DNA of 17,455 nucleotides, taken from assembly GCA_004009845.1 (NCBI GenBank), contig RMBW01000268.1:1-17455 (forward strand), read 5' to 3'. The notes beneath the pieces are model-generated. The model did no database searches. It was not told the origin of the DNA and saw only the letters and a program-made list of their open reading frames with translations. Shown here in pieces: positions 16,404-17,455 of the stretch. The stretch's first letter is position 1, and each line of letters starts with the position of its first letter. This DNA is from Davidsoniella eucalypti (taxonomy: Eukaryota > Ascomycota > Sordariomycetes > Microascales > Ceratocystidaceae). The position numbers were made by a program, and so were the translations under genes.

Positions 16404-16583
16404 TCAAAACCCACAGAGAATATGTAAAAGTGTAACCGAAACCTCCCAAAAGAAAAAATGAGAACATAAACCCCAGTCTTCCTCTGCTAAAGCCAGAGCA
16501 TCAGCTGCCGGCATGATCGTTTCAATGGTCTTACCATCATCGATGTTGAAGATATCAACATCAGACTCAGCCAGAGCGCAGCA
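16404..16583 (-). pseudogene. Unrecognised coding fragment
   Basis: A 59-codon - strand frame without ATG begins CCALAESDVDIFNIDDGK, then TIETIMPAADALALAEEDWG. These first ~40 residues have protein-like composition and codon use; the last ~20 become hydrophobic and AT-driven. It is preceded by a TGA and ends in TGA. It looks like one conserved stretch or exon of a host or transposon gene carried into AT-rich DNA. I do not recognise the family. Confidence 0.35.
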
Positions 16584-16761
16584 TCATACATATGATTGAT
16601 GAGGAATATAATGGATGTTGTATTCTGTATTAAAGAAAATTGAAACAAAAACTATCTTGATATCTCGATTGAAAATGTCCTTGTAGTACAAAAGAAATAA
16701 GGAATATATGGCACTTTACCAGCTAGCAGCTTTCGAAGACTAAGTGAGCACATAATATTTT

Positions 16762-17067
16762 ATGGGACTAGGGCTAAGTACCACCTTGACCCTTTTGATG
16801 GCCAATTTTTATTGTGATATCAAACTTCTAATTTCCAACATAAACGAAATGTTGCACAATGAGTTCAACCCAATTCGAAACGCTCTGATTCTTACAAGTT
16901 ATATCCTTCCTAATATTATTGAGAAAGACTACAAAGGCAATACAAGAATCTACAAAAATTCAAGTGACAGAAATAGTCCTTGTATTGACATGGAGTTTTT
17001 GTTGCCCCTAATGCCGCCATTTGGGTCGATACACCGCAAGAACAGAAATTCACGCTATTATATTTAA
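16762..17067 (+). CDS. Hypothetical ORF, weak
   Basis: ATG-started frame of 101 codons (MGLGLSTTLTLLMANFYCDI and on, with FNPIRNALILTSYILPN). It is rich in Asn, Ile and Leu, as expected from AT-rich DNA. No domain, signal or splice sites were recognised. The length is modestly above chance for this composition, so it is reported as a possible short gene or relic only. Confidence 0.2.
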   Translation: MGLGLSTTLTLLMANFYCDIKLLISNINEMLHNEFNPIRNALILTSYILPNIIEKDYKGNTRIYKNSSDRNSPCIDMEFLLPLMPPFGSIHRKNRNSRYYI

Positions 17068-17455
17068 TGATGGAAGGATGTATCAAGACTTAACTAGCTA
17101 TGGAATTAGGTACACAAGAAGGTAAAGCTACAAGACAGTACTGGAGTTCCAGAGAGCTATGACATATCGACTCTGATAAGCTAGCAAATGTGTTAGAGAA
17201 AACCTGTAGTTTTATCGTTTAAGAAGGCCTAAGAACTTACTGAATAGACTTTGTTTGATTGTGTTGTTGGTAGTTTAAAGTCGTCTTTGATTTTTGACTT
17301 CATCGGACTGCAAGAGTGGAAGTTCAATTTGAGAGAGTGAACAATTAAATGGGAATGTACTGACAGACTAGAATTTATAGCAATTTTTGACTGGACGCTT
17401 CAGAGCTAGATTAATGATTATCTATGAGAGATGTCTGTTCTTAATTATATAGCCA
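17068..17455. other. AT-rich intergenic, nothing recognised
   Basis: No gene-like frame, repeat copy or RNA gene was seen up to the right edge. Confidence 0.45.

Noticed and set aside
1..17455. tRNA genes, CRISPR array, prophage-like or bacterial features
   Set aside because: No tRNA T-loop consensus in a foldable context was spotted by eye, no regularly spaced repeats exist, and introns and a 5S gene point to a fungal nuclear genome.

Overview
The window looks like a piece of a filamentous ascomycete (Pezizomycotina) genome. The grounds are a spliced amino-acid permease gene with four short GTAAGT...AG introns, relics of fungal zinc-cluster transcription factors, a Pogo/Fot-type transposase relic, a Tad-type LINE fragment, and a dispersed 5S rRNA gene with an upstream TATA box. 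Long AT-rich blocks with many coding relics broken by C-to-T-type stops (TAG, TAA, TGA) suggest repeat-induced point mutation (RIP) or similar decay. I cannot name the species.

Layout. 1-770: internally deleted Pogo-family transposase (- strand), running off the left edge. 0.77-4.8 kb: AT-rich, gene-poor DNA. It holds a shattered ankyrin-repeat-like gene (- strand, 2.39-3.50 kb), a possible dead small secreted-protein gene (3.64-3.85 kb) and two copies of a ~50-bp retroposon-like element with 11-13-bp target duplications. 4.84-6.53 kb: three transcription-factor fragments. A + strand N-terminal half and a - strand C-terminal half of the same family meet tail-to-tail at about 5.30 kb. A third, different fragment lies at 6.06-6.53 kb. 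6.89-9.15 kb: the only clearly intact protein gene, a five-exon 561-residue amino-acid permease (- strand), with a degraded tandem duplication of its own 3' end just past the stop. 9.15-10.8 kb: its promoter side and plain AT-rich DNA. 10.8-15.8 kb: AT-rich DNA with marked strand asymmetry (C far above G on the + strand). This is interrupted at 12.4-13.6 kb by a compositionally different island with a third copy of the small element, an unrecognised coding relic and an intact 5S rRNA gene. 15.8-16.2 kb: RNase H fragment of a LINE. 16.2-17.5 kb: AT-rich, with one unrecognised coding fragment and one weak ORF.

Functionally the window is one live permease gene, probably nitrogen-responsive, and one live 5S gene in a transposon graveyard. 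The least familiar item is the family of ~50-bp A-tailed elements with perfect or near-perfect target-site duplications; five copies or partial copies are visible. One copy duplicated a sequence that resembles an intron 3' end. No family was confirmed by database search; identifications rest on motifs read by eye.
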